NCBI RefSeq assembly: GCF_019320115.1
Contig: NC_089583.1
Coordinates: 83,593,928 to 83,657,927, forward strand
DNA from: Miscanthus floridulus
Taxonomy: Eukaryota > Streptophyta > Magnoliopsida > Poales > Poaceae
Length of the DNA: 64,000 nucleotides
Direction of reading: 5' to 3'
Below the pieces are notes generated by a model. That model did no database searches, was not told the origin of the DNA, and saw only the letters and a list, made by a program, of their open reading frames with translations. This document shows positions 32,316 to 44,438 of the stretch, in pieces; position 1 is the first letter of the stretch; the number at the start of each line of letters is the position of its first letter. The translations under genes and the position numbers were made by a program.

Positions 32316-35300
32316 GGTACCAAGTTGGAAGATCTTTATGCCGAAGCTCTCTCATGCATGAAGAGAGCTCAACATGGATGGATATTGGACTCTGGTGCTT
32401 GCAAACATGTTACTGGTGCCTCTGATGAGTTTATATCTTACACACCATATCCATCTACATATAAGGAGACCATTCAAACTATTGATGGAACATGTTAACC
32501 TATCAAAGGCAGTGGTACTATCAAGTGTACCCTATCAATTACTTTGTCATCAGTTTTGCATGTTCCTTCTTTTCCTATCAATCTAGTATCATTAAGTGCA
32601 TTAGTTGATCAAATGTACTGTCGAGTCTCTTTTGATCAAGAGCACTATCTCATTCAAGATAGGAGGACAAGAAAGGAAATTGGAATTGGCATTAGGCATG
32701 GTGGATTATGGTACCTGGACGGGAAGGAAAATGGTAAATTTTTGGGTGCTGCTTTAGCAGCAAGCATGAATGAAGATGAAGCTAAGGTCATGCTTCAGCA
32801 TTGTCGACTAGGGCATTTGTCATTTGATACTATGGCCAAAGCATTTCTAGAAATAATGACTAAGATAGATAAGAGGAAGCTAGTATGTGATGCATGTGAG
32901 TATTGGAAGCATACAAGAGCAACGTATGTAAGAAGAGGACTTAGGAGTATAATTCCATTTATGCTAGTTCATTCTGATGTGTGGATGAGCCCAGTCACCT
33001 CAGTTAGTGGAATGAAGTATTTCATCACATTTATTTACTGCTATTCACGTATGACTTGGATCTATCTCATGAAACACAAGAGTGAAGTACTTAAGTGCTT
33101 TCAAGATTTTTGCTCACTTATTGGAAATCAATATGATGCTCGAGTTAAAGTGTTGAGAATAGATAATGGAACAGAGTATGTGAACAATGAATTCTATAGT
33201 TTTCTATTAGCTCAAGGGATTTTACACCAAACTACATGTCCTAATACACCTCCACAAAATGGAGTTGCTGAGAGGAAAAATCGTCATATCTTGGAGGTTG
33301 CACGTTCCCTTATGTATGCTATGAATGTGCCAAAGTTTTTATGGACTGAGGCAGTGATGACAGCGGTATATTTGATTAATCATACGCCCTCGAGATTGCT
33401 TGATTGGAAAACTCCTTATGAGATGTTACGAGGAGTGAATGAGTTTATTGTTCCACCTAAGGTATTTGGGTACACTTACTTTGTTAGGGATCATAGACCT
33501 TCTATGGGAAAGTTGGACCCCTGAGCGATTAAGTGCATATTTTTGGGTTATTCCTCAAGTCAAAAAGGCTACAAGTGTTGGTGTCCTACTGAACGACATC
33601 TCTTTGTTAGTATGGATGTGACATTTCAGGAGTATGAGCCTTACTATGGGGAGAAGACTGATTTGAGCTCCTTGTTTGAGCTTGGTGAACCAAGCATGAG
33701 CATGTATGAACAAGAGGGGATGTATGGCATAGATGTAGTACAAGATAATGAAGTTCATCAACCAAGGGCAACAAAAGTTATCACATGAGTGATTCCATTG
33801 TGTGTAAGTAATTCTAATGTGAATGAGAGACAGGAAAACATAAATGTTAATAACATGAACACAAAGCAAGGAAATATAAATATTGTGCAGGTTTATACTA
33901 GAAGAAATAAAAATGTTGGAGTGCTACTAGTGGAGCAACAAGTTGAGCAACCACAATTGGTGGAGCAACATGTTGAGCATTCACAACTATTGGAGCAACA
34001 ACAATCTTCAACTAGTGGTATTGACATTGGTGATAGTGGAGTCGAGCAGTCCTCAGAGACAGGGGGAGAAGTTGACTCTTCCATTGATTTGCCTGTTGCT
34101 CTAAGAAAGGAGGCAAGGAGTACAGCTGGTAAACCTCCAGTTAAGTATGGATTTGAGCATGACATAAGTAATTATGTCTCATACGAATCATTATCTCCTG
34201 CATATAGAGCATTTATTGCTTCATTACAATCTGCACATATTCCTAAAGATTGAAAAGAAGCAAAGCATGATCCTAAGTGGTGCAAGGCCATGTTGGAGGA
34301 GTTGAGAGCCCTTGAAAAGAATAAAACTTGGGACCTTGTCAAACTACCTCTAGGAAAGAAAGTTGTTAGTTGCAAGTGGATCTTCACTATGAAGCAAAGG
34401 CCTAAAGGTAAGATTGAAAGATACAAAGCTCGACTTGTTGCAAGGGGGTATATTCAAACATAGGGCATTGACTATGATGAAACATTTGCACCTATAGCAA
34501 AGATGAGTACAGTGAGAACTTTGGTTTCTTGTGCGGCAAATTTTGGATGGTCATTGCATCAATTGGATGTCAAGAATGCTTTCTTGCATGGTGATCTTCA
34601 AGAGGAAGTGTACATGGAGATTCCACCTAGTTTCTCTAATCCTGGGGCAATTGGGAAGGTGTGCAAATTAGAAAAGTCCTTGTATGGTCTCAAACAATCT
34701 CCACGAGCATGGTTTGACAGATTTAAGCATGCACTGTGCGGTATGGGATACAAGCAATGCAATGGAGATCATACTGTCTTCTACAGACATTCAGGGCACA
34801 AGATTTTGGTGTTAGCTATGTATGTGGATGATATTATCATTACTAGCGATGATGAAAGAGAGATCATACGACTCAAGGAAAATCTAAGTAAGGAATTTGA
34901 AGTCAAGGACCTCAGGAAACTTAGGTACTTTCTTGGCATTGATATTGCATGGAATCCAAAAGGTATTGTTCTTTCACAAAGAAAGTATGTTCTAGACTTG
35001 CTAAGTGAGATAGGCATGCTTGGATGTCGACCAGTATCAACACCAATTGATTTAAATCACAAGTTATGTGCCGAATTAGGTAATCCAGTACATAAAGAAA
35101 GGTACCAGAGGCATGTTGGGCGACTTATCTATTTGTGCCATATGAGGCCTGACATATCCTGTGCAGTGAGTGTTGTGAGCAGGTATATGCATGGCCCAAG
35201 AAGTGGTCATTTGGATGTTGTTTACCGAATCTTAAGATATTTGAAGAATAGTCCAAGAAAGGGGCTCCTATTTAAGAGTCATGGTCACCAAAATGTGGAA

Positions 35301-35666
35301 GTCTATTGCAATGCCAATTGGGCAAGTTGTCTTGATGATCAGAGATCAACTTTAGGCTATTGTATATTTGTTGGGGGGAACTTAGTGTCATGGAGGAGTA
35401 AGAAGCAATCAGTAGTATCATGTTCAATTGCCGAAGCAAAATATAGAGCCATGTCTCATGGTCTAAGTGAAATGCTATGGGTAAGAAATCTTTTGTTAGA
35501 GTTGAATGTCTTAAGAAAAGGCCCCATGAGACTCTAGTGCGATAACAAGTCTGCAATCAGTATTGCAAATAATCCAGTTCAACATGACAGAACCAAGCAT
35601 GTGGAGATAGATCGTTTCTTCATCAAGGAGAAATTAGATGATGGGATATTGGAGTTAAATCATGTA
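32316..35666 (+). pseudogene. Element E pol (protease to RNase H), broken
   Basis: Protease WILDSGACKHVTG at about 32379. A TAA near 32496 breaks the frame. GAG-pre-integrase HCRLGHLSFDTM and VCDACEYWKH keep the HHCC pattern. Integrase core: MLVHSDVWMSPV, RIDNGTEYVN and PPQNGVAERKNRH, all three catalytic acidic positions seen. A TGA at 33522 (CGA origin likely) and a TGA at 33787 follow. Linker with repeated VEQQVEQPQLVEQHVEH (33930-34010). RT: CKWIFTMKQRPKGK, a TAG at 34461, LHQLDVKNAFLHGDL, YGLKQSPRAWFDRF and active site AMYVDDIIITSD near 34818. RNase H: VEVYCNANWASCLDDQRST, with the first Asp of the usual DADW changed to Asn, then a TAG at 35535 and [18 protein letters not shown] is inserted after ELNHV. 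Confidence 0.82.
35662..35666. repeat. Left target-site duplication of element D (ATGTA)
   Basis: Identical to 53512-53516; abuts TGAAAGCATC. Confidence 0.9.
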
Positions 35667-37280
35667 TGAAAGCATCTAGGCCCCTAGTTGGGTTTCGGTG
35701 ATTAATGATAATACATTACTATGACTAATGTGTGTTTTGCAGAGGCAATTAAGTTAGGTCATGGTAAAGGCAATTGATTAGGCAATCATGGTTGTCATAC
35801 CCCTATGATGGAAATCATTTCGGTTTTCAAAGGATGGACGACAAGGTTAAGGATGGACTAGTTCTAAGTGTCATTTGGTGTTGAAGAGACACTTAGAGTA
35901 GTTTATGACTTTGTTTTTCCTTTAGATGTACTATTAAGGGGGGTATGGACTAGTAGCTTGACCTAGGTGAGTCTAGTGGGTTAGGTGTGGTGCACACTTG
36001 TCAAATCTAGCCCTAGGTAGCTCAGGAGTAGCCCTAAGATCAATTGGAGCAAACTTCATTCACATATGATTTCGAGTTAGAAGTGAATGGAGGGTCAAAT
36101 GTTGACTGGACGCAGATTCAGTTGTGACCGGACGCTGGCTATAGAGTCCGGTCAATTCATTTGATCAAGGAGAAGTCGTCTGGTTGTGACCGGACGCTGA
36201 GTGAAAAGTGACCAGACACTGGGTGCCAGAGTCCGATCAACTCTAGTAAGGTTCCAGAGAGGAAAAATCCTGATCGGACGTGTCTGGTCAGTGCTAAACG
36301 GACACTGGTCAGGTTTCGGTTACTGACCGAACGCTAAACAGCGAAGCGACCAGACTCTAGGTGCCAGCGTCCAATCAACATCAGTAAGGATCCAGAGAGC
36401 AGTTTTCATGACCGGATGCATCTAGTCAGTGCTGACCGGACGTAGGTCAGAGTCCGGTCATAACTTAACAGCTCTGTGGCAGGGATAACTGACCGGAGCG
36501 TCCAGTCACCCCGCATAGTGCTGACTCAACCTCCTAACGGTTCATTTTGAATGAGGGGGCAAAAATACATCCTCTATTCATCCAAGGGATGTCTCTTGCC
36601 CATTTGATCAGCTGAGAAACACCCTTGAGAGTGCTTAGGAGAGCAAGAGCCTAGTGAGGTGATTGAGATTTGAGAATCCAAGATTAAGCCTCATTAGTGC
36701 AAGGAGAAGAGCAAGTGTGCATCCACACTTCTCATTAGCCTTATTGTGGTCAAGTGAGAGTTTGTGCTTGTTACTCTTGGTGATCGCCATCACCTAGATG
36801 GCTTGGTGGTGATCGGGAGTTTGGTGATCATCCAGCGGAGCTTGTGGATGACCCAACTCAAGTTGTGAGCAGTTGTGGGTGATTCACCACGACAGAGTGT
36901 CAAAGAATCAGCCCATAGAGAGCACTTGATCCTTGCGCGGATCAAGGGGGAGCTACACCCTTGTGTAGGTGCTCCAACTATGACTAGTGGGGAGTGGCGA
37001 CTCTCCGATACCTCAGCAAAACATCGCCGCGTTCCTTCTCCTCTCTTTACTTTGAGCATTTATATTTGAGCAATTCAATTCTTGTCTTTACATTCTTAGA
37101 ATTGCCATGCTAGAGTAGGATTGGAACTTAGGGTGCTAAACTTTTGTGCGGTAGATCAATAGAATCACATTCTAGGCACAAGGGGTGAAGTGGGCTAATT
37201 ATAGGGTTTAATTATTGCAACAAATTTTAGAATTAGCCCAATTCACCCCCCCCCCCCTCTTAGGCATCTTGATCCTTTCA
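35667..37280 (+). repeat. Element D 5' LTR (1,614 bp)
   Basis: Starts TGAAAGCATCTAGG and ends TTGATCCTTTCA. Holds about ten TGACCGGACGC / GTCCGGTCA half-sites between 36110 and 36510. ATTCACCCCCCCCCC tract at 37243-37258 close to the end. Confidence 0.92.
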
Positions 37281-37295
37281 ATTGGTATCGGAGCC
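37281..37295 (+). other. Primer binding site of element D
   Basis: ATTGGTATCGGAGCC directly after the LTR; initiator tRNA-Met type. Confidence 0.85.
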
Positions 37296-37333
37296 TCATG
37301 CTCACGTATTTAGGCTTAACCGCCTAGAGAAAG

Positions 37334-38697
37334 ATGTTCCACGGGGATGGACCCCCTACTATCTTTGAGGGAGATAATTTTCCTTATTAGAAAATCAGCA
37401 TGAAGGCTTACTTAGAAGCTCTAGATGTTGGAATTCTTAGAGCTGCCTCTCAAGGTTTCCCAAAACCTAGGGATCCCACATATCTACAAGGCGATGAGGT
37501 CAATTATGAGAAATAGAATACAAAGGCTAGAAACACCATCTTTAGAGGCCTTTGCAAAGATGTGTTTAACCGTGTGCAGAACCACAAGGACGCCCATGCA
37601 CTATAGTCGGACATTTATGCTCTCCATGAGGGAACAAAGAGTGAGCATGAGGAACGCTATCATCTCATCATGAAAAGCTTAATTCTTTTGAGATGCTTCC
37701 AAAAGAAAGTGCAAATGAGATGTTCTTGTAGAGGAAGTCAATGGGCTCAGACTTACACAAATGCAACCATCCGATGTTATAAGAAAAATCTTGAGTGTCC
37801 TCTCCATTGATAAATATAGGCACATTGTGACCGTGTTTCATCAAGGTGATCTTTCCACCGCTACACTAACTCAAAACTTGGGAAAGAACAATGCACATGA
37901 GATGTATATGCACATCACACCGCAAGATGGCTCTTCTTCTACCAAGAAGAAAGACTTGGCATTCAAGGCTAACTAAGAGAAGGGCAAAGCAAGAGTTGAA
38001 TATGAGAGCTCAAGTGATGATGAAATTGATGATGCAAGTCTTGCTCTCATGGTGAGAAGAACCGCCAAGATGCTTAAGAAGCTCAACAAGAATAGTATCA
38101 AATTTGATGGAAAAAAAAAGTTCTTCACTAGCAATAGAAGGAAGCCAATCTCCAAGATGGATTTCTACAATTGTGGAGAACTTGGTCATCTAGCTCATCA
38201 ATGCCCCAAGCCCAAGAAATACAAGTATAAGAAGAAGTACAAGGGCAAGAAAGATGACTCAAGCAATGAAGATGATGATGAGAAGAAGAAAAACAAGCCA
38301 TACAAAGAAAAAGGATGGCAAGAAGAAGGATTTTCACAAGAAGAAGAAAAATGGCAAAGCATACATCATCGGTGATTGGCTCATGAATATTGATTCATCA
38401 AGTTGCTCATCCGATGATGATAGTGAGAATGAGAAGGTGGCCGCTATTGTGATTGATGCTTCATCATCTTCACTGACACCACCGCCATCATCCTCTACAC
38501 ACCAATGCCTTATGGCCAAGGGTGAATGAAAGGTATCAAATGATGATGAAAGTAGTGGTGATGAACATGCTAGCAATGATGATAGTCATAGTAAGATGAT
38601 GAATTTGAATCACCTTCATATGATGATCTTGTCAAATTGCTAAATCAATACACTAAGATCATTAGAAAGACTAGAGCTAAGAATGAAAAGCTAGAAC
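37334..38697 (+). pseudogene. Element D gag, N-terminal part
   Basis: Start ATG at 37334, MFHGDGPPTIFEGDNFPY, followed by a TAG where a Trp is expected, then KISMKAYLEALDVG and a second TAG again at a Trp position (37517). Capsid-like region continues as RNTIFRGLCKDVFNRVQN. Further frameshifts occur around 37720-37980. Zinc knuckle YNCGELGHLAHQC (about 38165-38205) lacks its first Cys, which reads Phe. A Lys-rich patch and a Ser/Asp-rich region follow, then a coiled coil cut by the solo LTR at 38698. Confidence 0.75.
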
Positions 38698-38702
38698 TTA
38701 AG
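38698..38702. repeat. Left target-site duplication of the second solo LTR (TTAAG)
   Basis: Compare TTAAA at 43401-43405; one mismatch, a transition. Confidence 0.7.
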
Positions 38703-41700
38703 TGTAACAGAACCGACCAAATCATAAGAATGTAAGTACAAAAACAATCACGGAAGCGATCAAATTCATGTACTTAAGCTCCCATAATCCTGGTAGTCTG
38801 GAAATCATGAAGGATTTCAACCAACTCTCGACATACAAACCAAGATCATAGTGATTCAACACAACACATCATCCATTATAACATTTCATAAGTAGCATTC
38901 GGATTATATCCATCAGAGTTTAAATAGAATATTACAAACCAAGTTTGAGTGTGCGAAAGCAACATAGTTTGGTACAAAACATCATAGTTTTCAAATACAT
39001 TGCCAAGTCTGAGTCATATCCCACAAAGCATTATTAGGTACAAGAACTAGTAGAGACTGCGCCCAATGGTATAGTCTTCATCCCCAGTTGGGAGAAGGCA
39101 GTACTTGCAGCAACCAAAGTAGAACTGGTCAACTGCAACAGGTGGGAGATAAACCCTGAGTATGAGAAGGTACTCAGCTAGACTTACCCGTCAAACCAGA
39201 AATAAAAGACACCAAGGATCATGCAAGGCTTTTCAGGTGGGCTAGCTTGACATAGTTGCATAAAAGAGCTTATGATTATAGTAACCAATTTAACCTTAGC
39301 ATCAAGCTTAACATCATTTACCTGTCCACTAGATTAGCACCTGTACTAGAGCACTCACTTATTAGGAGCAAACAATATTAACCATAGCAGGTATAATAAG
39401 GCTGTCATCATCATATCATCATTTCTGAACCATTATGTTATTTAGTGTATCTACTTTGGAGATAAGCCCATCAAGTTCTCACTAACCAGGAGAGATGGCG
39501 ACTTGAATCGAATTACAACTCAGCTGAGGGGGTATTCCTAACTCTCACCCTGGCATACTTAGCAAGGGTAGCCGTGGGTCACCTTTAGGACAACTCAGGA
39601 ACCAAATTCGTGGGTTCAATCAACGCCAGCACTCTCAGGGATTACCCTTCTGCCAGGACGATTAGGACTTTTAAATCACCTGCCCTTGGACTCACGCCTA
39701 CGGCTCCCTTCTGAGGCGTACTTTATACTTATCGACTCCCGGCCTGAGGCGAGCTACTCGGCTTCGTGGTCGGTCTCCAGACCCGACCAACTAAGAGAGA
39801 GGCATGCATTCAACATGAATAGGAAAGGCTCCAAGATTTAGTCCTTAATCGACATAGACGGAGTCACTACAAACCGGCAAGCCTCCGTCCGGTCTTCATT
39901 TCAAATTAAGACTGGTTCTTTTCCATGATAGCAAATATAGCCAACCGTGCCACATGTATCTTCCTATATCTCGTAGGTGATAGGAAATCACCCGACTTCT
40001 ACCGTGTTAAAGTAGGGCTAAGCACTATACGAGCCTGAGCTACATAGGATTCAGGGTAACAATATCTGGACAAGGATCGGATAACCAATGCAGCAAGTGT
40101 TTGCATCCAACGCCTAAACTTAATGCAACAATATATATATAACAATAATACTGTAACTGCATTTTGGAAATTAGGAGGCTTAATATGCTCCGGGGCTTGC
40201 CTTTCATAAAGTTGCAAGGACGGTGATCCGGGCACTCAACGGCGACCTCGTCTGGCACTTCTCCTGAAGGCTGCACCTCCTGAACCTCCGGTGTCGGCTG
40301 CACCTCCTGAACCTCCGGTGTCGGCTGCTGCTGCTCGCTCGGTTCCTCGAATTCTAGCAGTGTTACTCCCTCCAGTACACCTATTGCATGCCGATGCACA
40401 AGATAAATATCATGGATGCATAAGGAATGACATGATGCTCAAGATGAATAAATCACAGTAAGTGTTTACGAAAGCATCACTGGACACTCGTTTACCGAGT
40501 AAAATAGCTCTATTCAAATCACTTTAAGCATGTATCTAACTTAATTTAAAGAACAAGATCAACTTACCTAACTTGCATAACCTAAGATAAAGATGCTCAT
40601 CTTCAGTTAAAGGCCTAACACCTAGGAACATTACCACAAACTTAGAAATAGTAAAGGCATACATAAATTAACATTTAAAGTTTCATATGCACATAAGTAG
40701 TCCCTTAATTCAATCACAACTAAAGTTCTACAATTCCAAATGACTTGCATGAGGACATTCTGGAAGCTTGTGAAATTCTCAACAAATCAATTGTAAACAT
40801 CAAAGCATGATTCTTACGTTAACCAAATCGAATTTCAGTAAACCTAGAATCTGTCCAGAAATGACAGGGTTACTAACTTAATTATTTAATGATGATGCAA
40901 AAGCCTAATTTTACCAAACCAAGTTTACCATCTTGTTGCACATCCCAGAGGAACACTAGAAAGTATAATGCTAACTTCTAAATAAATTATTTAATGTCCT
41001 TTTCAAATTTATTTAGTTAATTAGGTGATTAAAGCAATATATAGTAAAACTATTCAAAAAAATCTACAAAAATTACAGTAGCTATCTCATGCTTCACATA
41101 GACTACCATAAAAATTTCAAAGCCATTGAGCAAGTAGAACTTGTTGTATCCAAAATAACAGGTGGCATGCTTATTTTTAGCATAATTAGGAAACCCTAAT
41201 AAAAAGTGTCAAGCAATAGATTTCACATTTTTCCTAGCATCCTTCTAGCATAAAAACCTTACTCACCAAATTTTACCTATACTGGATCTATAGAAAAATT
41301 ATGAAAATTCACACAAGATCCATCCATTGATAAAAAGAAATTCTATAACTCGAAAACTATACATGCACTAGCTCTGAAATTTTAACCAAAGCTTCTACTA
41401 ATCAATAATAGATTACCCACAAAATTTCATAATTGTTGGACCACAGAAACTCAAGATAAAATTCAAACAAGTTTGCATGCATCTAAAAACACATTTCAAA
41501 GTCCTATTTCATTCATCCAAAATTTCTAAAACATGTGCTCATATAATATTTTTATTAAATACTAGACATTACTAGGAACTCAACAAAATTGGAACCATAG
41601 CATTTGGAGCTACCAATTAGGAGATACACATTTTTGAATCATGCACACAATTCTGTGAAAAACCAAATAAACAAAACCAAAAACAAGAAAATCAACTTCG

Positions 41701-43400
41701 CAACTGGGCCGGCCTGGACAGATCTAGCGGCCCACAACTCACGTAAACGTAGCCCAACACTCGGCGCGGACTAGGCTGGCTACCTCCTCAGTAGCGGCGA
41801 CTGACAAAGGGGACCCGCGCGTCAGTGAGAGAAACAGGGGAGGAGGAACGGCCGGTGGCGTAGTTCGTCGCCGGTGGCTTCTCCGGCGAGGTCAGCGATG
41901 CTACTACGTTCAATACAACAGTGCGCATCTATTGGTGCCCTCAATTGAGGCTAGTGCTGCGGCTATAGGGTTGGCGACGAGCAATGGCGGCGCACGGCCG
42001 TGGCATGGCCGGCTCCGGCAAGACGACGGCGTCGCATCCCCTAACGGTGACCCTATGAGCTTCGGTAGCACTCCTAGGACCTAGCACGAGATAGAGGAGC
42101 AATGGCAAGGGCGCGAGGTCAGCTGGCCACATGGAGCGCCATCTCCAGCGAGAACAGCCACGGCGGCGGTGGAAGAACAACGACGATTCGCCCTTACCGA
42201 GGCTCGATTGGACCGATAGCATGGTGGATAAGGTAGAGGGGATTACGACGAGGCTACTGACAGACTAGGCAACTCGTTTTCATGGTGGCGAGCATGCATG
42301 ATGATGGCGACATGCGGTCAGCAATGGTGGAGCTTGCTGCGGACACGGCGCTGCGCGCGGAGAAGGTGAGAGAGGGAAATGGAGCGGTGAGCGCGTTCGG
42401 GCAGGCGCTGGCCCTCTTTCGGAGCACGAACGTGCGACGTGGAGCCTTCGGCAGAGCCTGCGCGCCACATGGCGAGACGCTCCTGCGCCGGTTGGCCATG
42501 ACCGTCACTGATGGTTTTCTGAAAACGGCGATTCAGTGTACGATGACAATGACTGTCAGCGACATTTCGACATGTTAATACGGCTAATCCAATGACCCTT
42601 TGCAAAAACTATGTACATGAAGATTGTAGGTCTACCATCCCTGTACAATTTCTTTTCAAGGACCAACACCTAAATCATCGTGGATCCGAAGTTACATGAA
42701 GCCAAAGTGAGCTTGATGCAACTGAAAATGTAACTACGACTTAGAATATTTTCTAAGTGTGAAATCAGCATAAACTACTGACTTGTGGGCCATGTTTGAG
42801 CATGTTCTAACCATTTTCATGAATTGATCATAAAACAACTTTTGTTCCTTAATAAATTAGCTACAACTTTGGTAAAGATTGCACAGCCATGCAAGGTCTC
42901 TAAGTTGGTCTTTTGAATCAGTCAAACAGTGACACTCAAAGGGTCAATTCAAGTCAAACCTCCACTTGAGGGCATTTTGGTCATTTTGATCTACATGAAC
43001 AATGTCCCAACAAGTAACCTAAGTGTAGTTAAGGTGTAATAGACCATAATCAACCACTTTACAAATTGTTATACCAACTTCTAATGATCACATGTGATAA
43101 AGCAACTAAAACAAGCAATTCACTCATATGTTGCAATGCAATGTTTCACATGTTGCATGACTTTGTTGTTATTCTATACTTGTCACATTACTACCATGTT
43201 GCCATGTTTCAAGGTATGAGAAACTCAGGTTGCATTCACATGTTACACCATTACTATTCACAACACTCAAGTATGAAACATACACAATTGGATAATGTTG
43301 CATATGCATGTTTCAGTAACAAAGGCATGATGAGATAGATGATGCACATATTTATGAAATGAAATGCAATTAGTAGAAGCCAAACACCTAGGGTGTTACA
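38703..43400. mobile_element. Solo LTR, 4.7 kb, probably gypsy Del/Tekay-like (second copy)
   Basis: Starts TGTAACAGAACC and ends CTAGGGTGTTACA; 4,698 bp. Homologous along its length to 23214-27957 in the same orientation: for example the AAACCCTGAGTA...ACTCAGCTAGACTTACCC segment (39150-39190) and the GC-rich block (41700-42580). Flanked by TTAAG/TTAAA. No retroviral coding sequence. It lies within element D's gag coding region. Confidence 0.75.
40269..40322. repeat. Perfect 27-bp tandem duplication
   Basis: The unit beginning GGCTGCACCTCCTGAACC at 40269-40295 is repeated exactly at 40296-40322 inside the solo LTR. The other solo LTR has no such duplication at the corresponding place (near 24780). 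Confidence 0.85.
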
Positions 43401-43405
43401 TTAAA

Positions 43406-44424
43406 AATGACTCTCTTTTAGCTAAATGTGGCATAGCCGAAAAAGCTAGTGTTGAGCTTAGAGAAGCAAATGAAGCTATGTCATCCAAACTCAAGGAGCT
43501 CAAATCTTCTAAGAAGGAGCTCAAAGAAAAACATGATAAACTTGAGGGGATTCATAATGAGCTCATCACTAGCTACAATATGCTAAAAGAAGAGTATACC
43601 AACCTCAAGGTTAATCATGATAATCTTATTGTCTCTCATGAGTTTTTATCCAATAAGCCACATGATGCTACTAACCATGTTGTAAAGATTGATATAGCTA
43701 CATCATGTGATGATTTGATTATTGAGAGCATTGAGCAAGGTTCTAGTAGCAAAGGCAAGCAAGTGGTTGAGTCTGATAACTATGATGAGTATGTCAAGAT
43801 CAAGGATGAGAATGAGAAGCTCAAGAAAGATCTTGAAAAGCTATCAACCACCAACAGCATCATGACAGAGAACCTTGACCATGATAGTGATCTAGCTCTT
43901 GAGAATGAGAAGCTTAAAGAAGAGAACAAGAGACTCAAGAAGGAGAAAATCATGATGAGCTCAAAGAAGAGAACAAGAAGCTCAAGTTAGAAAAAGAACA
44001 TCTCAAGACTGGGTTGAGCAAATTCACAAGAGGTCAACATCTTTAAAGTGAGCTACTCATGAACATCGTCATAAAGATGGATAGAAGTGGCATTGGGTAC
44101 TTGGCACATCAAGAGAAGAAGGTTTAAGCTCAACATCAACAACAACACAAGTCAAAGCCAAAGCCAAAGAGGTGTTTTGAGTGTGGATAAGAAGGTCACT
44201 TTGCCCATGAGTGTCAAACTCCACCACCACAACCCTTGCCCAAGCATGCTAGACCTTTTGCTTTCAATGCTCATTACATACTTAGAAAGGACTCTAGTGG
44301 TAAAATGAAAGTCATGTTCTTAGGACCTCCCAACAAGAATAGGCCTAAGAAAATTTGGATTGCAAAGTCACTTGTTGAGAAAGTCAAGGGCCCTCAACAA
44401 GTTTGGGTCCTTAAACAAGCTTGA
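43406..44424 (+). pseudogene. Element D gag, C-terminal part
   Basis: Resumes after the solo LTR as a long coiled coil (43430-43990) with repeats such as ELKSSKKELKEKHDKLEG and ENEKLKEENKRLKKEK. A frameshift near 43990 and TAG/TAA codons follow. A second zinc knuckle region CFECG, then a TAA, then EGHFAHEC lies at about 44172-44215. The C-terminus reads KKIWIAKSLVEKVKGPQQVW, like the gag ends of A and B. The coiled-coil extension is typical of Sirevirus gag, which in SIRE-type elements binds a host dynein light chain in the literature; that is not testable here. Confidence 0.72.
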
Positions 44425-44438
44425 TCTCTTATGTGTAG

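Noticed and set aside
32160..32320. 5' LTR of element E
   Set aside because: No TGTTAGGCTTAATC sequence or PBS exists upstream of the protease; the element is truncated.
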